In this document: piece after piece, positions 7,558 through 8,246 of the stretch
Numbering within the stretch: the first letter of the stretch is position 1
How the letters are laid out: each line of letters starts with the position of its first letter
NCBI GenBank assembly: GCA_002502605.1
Contig: DAPR01000066.1
Location: 1-8,246 of the forward strand
DNA from: Euryarchaeota archaeon UBA258
GTDB taxonomy: Archaea; Thermoplasmatota; Poseidoniia; Poseidoniales; Poseidoniaceae
Length of the DNA: 8,246 nt
Reading direction: 5' to 3'
Translations under genes and position numbers: made by a program
The notes under the pieces: generated by a model
Database searches by the model: none
What the model was told of the DNA's origin: nothing
The model's input: the letters and a program-made list of their open reading frames with translations, nothing else

Positions 7558-8246
7558 GAAATCGCCTCCGTCATGTGGACATTCAATGATGACATCTGAA
7601 GCGTAAATTGAATGGCTTCTCCATTTGTATGCCACACTGCTTCACTTGTTCCATAACTCGGGTCGGGGACCCATCCCACATAGTCAGTTAACAAATCGAT
7701 TTGACCCGGATAGATGGTCCAATCTTCGCTTGATTCGAGCCCGTCTGCGGACGCAGTTGCTATTGCGGTGCCGTAGGGCTCAGACCAACCTCTGCGAATT
7801 TCATAGGCTGTTGTTGATGCAAGGGATGAACGATCGACCAGTTCAATGTCGAGGTGCATTGCACCCGCCCCAGTGGTGCTGCTTGCGGTAGGGTGGAGGG
7901 CTGGCACCGTGGCGGCAAATCTTGGACCTGGACCGCCTCTGTCCGAGGGTGCAACGACCACATAAGATTCAAATTCTGGATGATTGGTGAGCACTGCGCC
8001 ACCAGAATAAGCTACTTCCATGCCCATGATTGATGAGGAAAATCCGTAGGCTAGCCTTGACAAATGGAAGCCCCAAACGGTTCCTATGGTTGCGTGGGTT
8101 GAAACTCCGATGCCACCAATCAAGGTGAGTTGCATGCTTGAGGGGTGTGTCCCCTGCTTCCATGCGTTCTTCACATCAATTTCGCCGCGACCACTCATCG
8201 TGGTCCAAGGGAGGTCCATGGCAATCCATCCACTCGCTTCGACGCC
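7554..8246 (-). CDS. Larger pilin-like surface protein, C-terminal part (5' end outside window)
   Basis: The frame is open to the window edge, giving 230 residues of a longer protein; the ATG at 8219 is probably internal, since no clear Shine-Dalgarno precedes it and sensible sequence (GVEASGWIA) reads into it from upstream. The visible part has no transmembrane helix or cysteine and is rich in Gly, Ser, Thr and beta-prone residues, as expected for an exported domain. The order YSGGAVLTNHPEF, VVVAPSDRGGPGP, TVPALHP, then a helical YEIRRGW...TAIATASADGL segment, recalls the larger archaeal pilin-like proteins of the DUF7289 kind (recalled, not searched). These carry an N-terminal pilin-like hydrophobic segment, which here would lie beyond position 8246. 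Through the ATGA overlap it is coupled to the small pilin-like gene downstream, so the two may be subunits of one surface filament or envelope assembly. Confidence 0.8.
   Translation of the reverse strand, partial: GVEASGWIAMDLPWTTMSGRGEIDVKNAWKQGTHPSSMQLTLIGGIGVSTHATIGTVWGFHLSRLAYGFSSSIMGMEVAYSGGAVLTNHPEFESYVVVAPSDRGGPGPRFAATVPALHPTASSTTGAGAMHLDIELVDRSSLASTTAYEIRRGWSEPYGTAIATASADGLESSEDWTIYPGQIDLLTDYVGWVPDPSYGTSEAVWHTNGEAIQFTLQMSSLNVHMTEAIS
7561..7569 (-). promoter_or_regulatory. Strong Shine-Dalgarno site GGAGGCGAT
   Basis: Read on the minus strand, GGAGGCGAT differs by one base from the archaeal consensus GGAGGTGAT. Its GGAGG core is seven bases before the ATG at 7557. It lies wholly inside the end of the upstream gene and decides the start of the small pilin-like protein. 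Confidence 0.8.

Noticed and set aside
7558..7635. Upstream ATG at 7635 as the start of the small pilin-like gene
   Set aside because: It would overlap the upstream gene by about 80 bases and put 26 unrelated residues before the pilin-like N-terminus. The ATG at 7557 has a near-perfect Shine-Dalgarno site and an ATGA overlap.
7554..8246. WVPDPSY in the larger pilin-like protein as a copy of the surface protein's terminal WVPDPNY
   Set aside because: The match is short, lies inside an exported domain rather than at a cytoplasmic end, and lacks the preceding GWLWD part; chance is likely.

Overview
The window looks archaeal and most resembles a marine Poseidoniales (Marine Group II, Thermoplasmatota) genome. 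The grounds are: a very large secreted beta-helix/Ig-like protein ending in one membrane anchor and a cytoplasmic GWLWD...WVPDPNY tail; an archaeal-type fusion of winged helix, STAND ATPase and TPR repeats; small pilin-like proteins with a DTSAAATELGYIF-type N-terminus; and Shine-Dalgarno sites of the archaeal GGAGGTGAT type. The taxon is inferred from family memory and was not tested by a search.

Layout. Positions 1-100 are an AT-rich upstream region with a 6+6 palindrome and a plausible TATA element. From about 101 to 4495 (+) runs one 1464-residue surface protein: signal peptide, cysteine-paired beta-helix, Asp-rich DNDGD loop, several Ig/cadherin-like domains, one transmembrane helix, acidic tail. 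After a 57-base gap, 4553-7078 (+) encodes an 841-residue winged-helix/STAND/TPR protein. Two bases after its stop lies the end of a convergent minus-strand pair. The downstream member (7557-7081) is a 158-residue membrane-anchored pilin-like protein. The upstream member (from beyond the window to 7554) is the C-terminal part of a larger, beta-rich pilin-like protein. The pair shares an ATGA stop/start overlap.

How they may work together. The plus-strand pair could be one transcription unit in which an ATP-switched regulator is coupled to a cell-surface protein. The minus-strand pair looks like translationally coupled minor pilin-like components of an archaeal surface structure. Both units concern the cell envelope, but nothing in the sequence proves a functional link between them. 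No RNA genes, mobile elements, CRISPR arrays or broken genes were seen.
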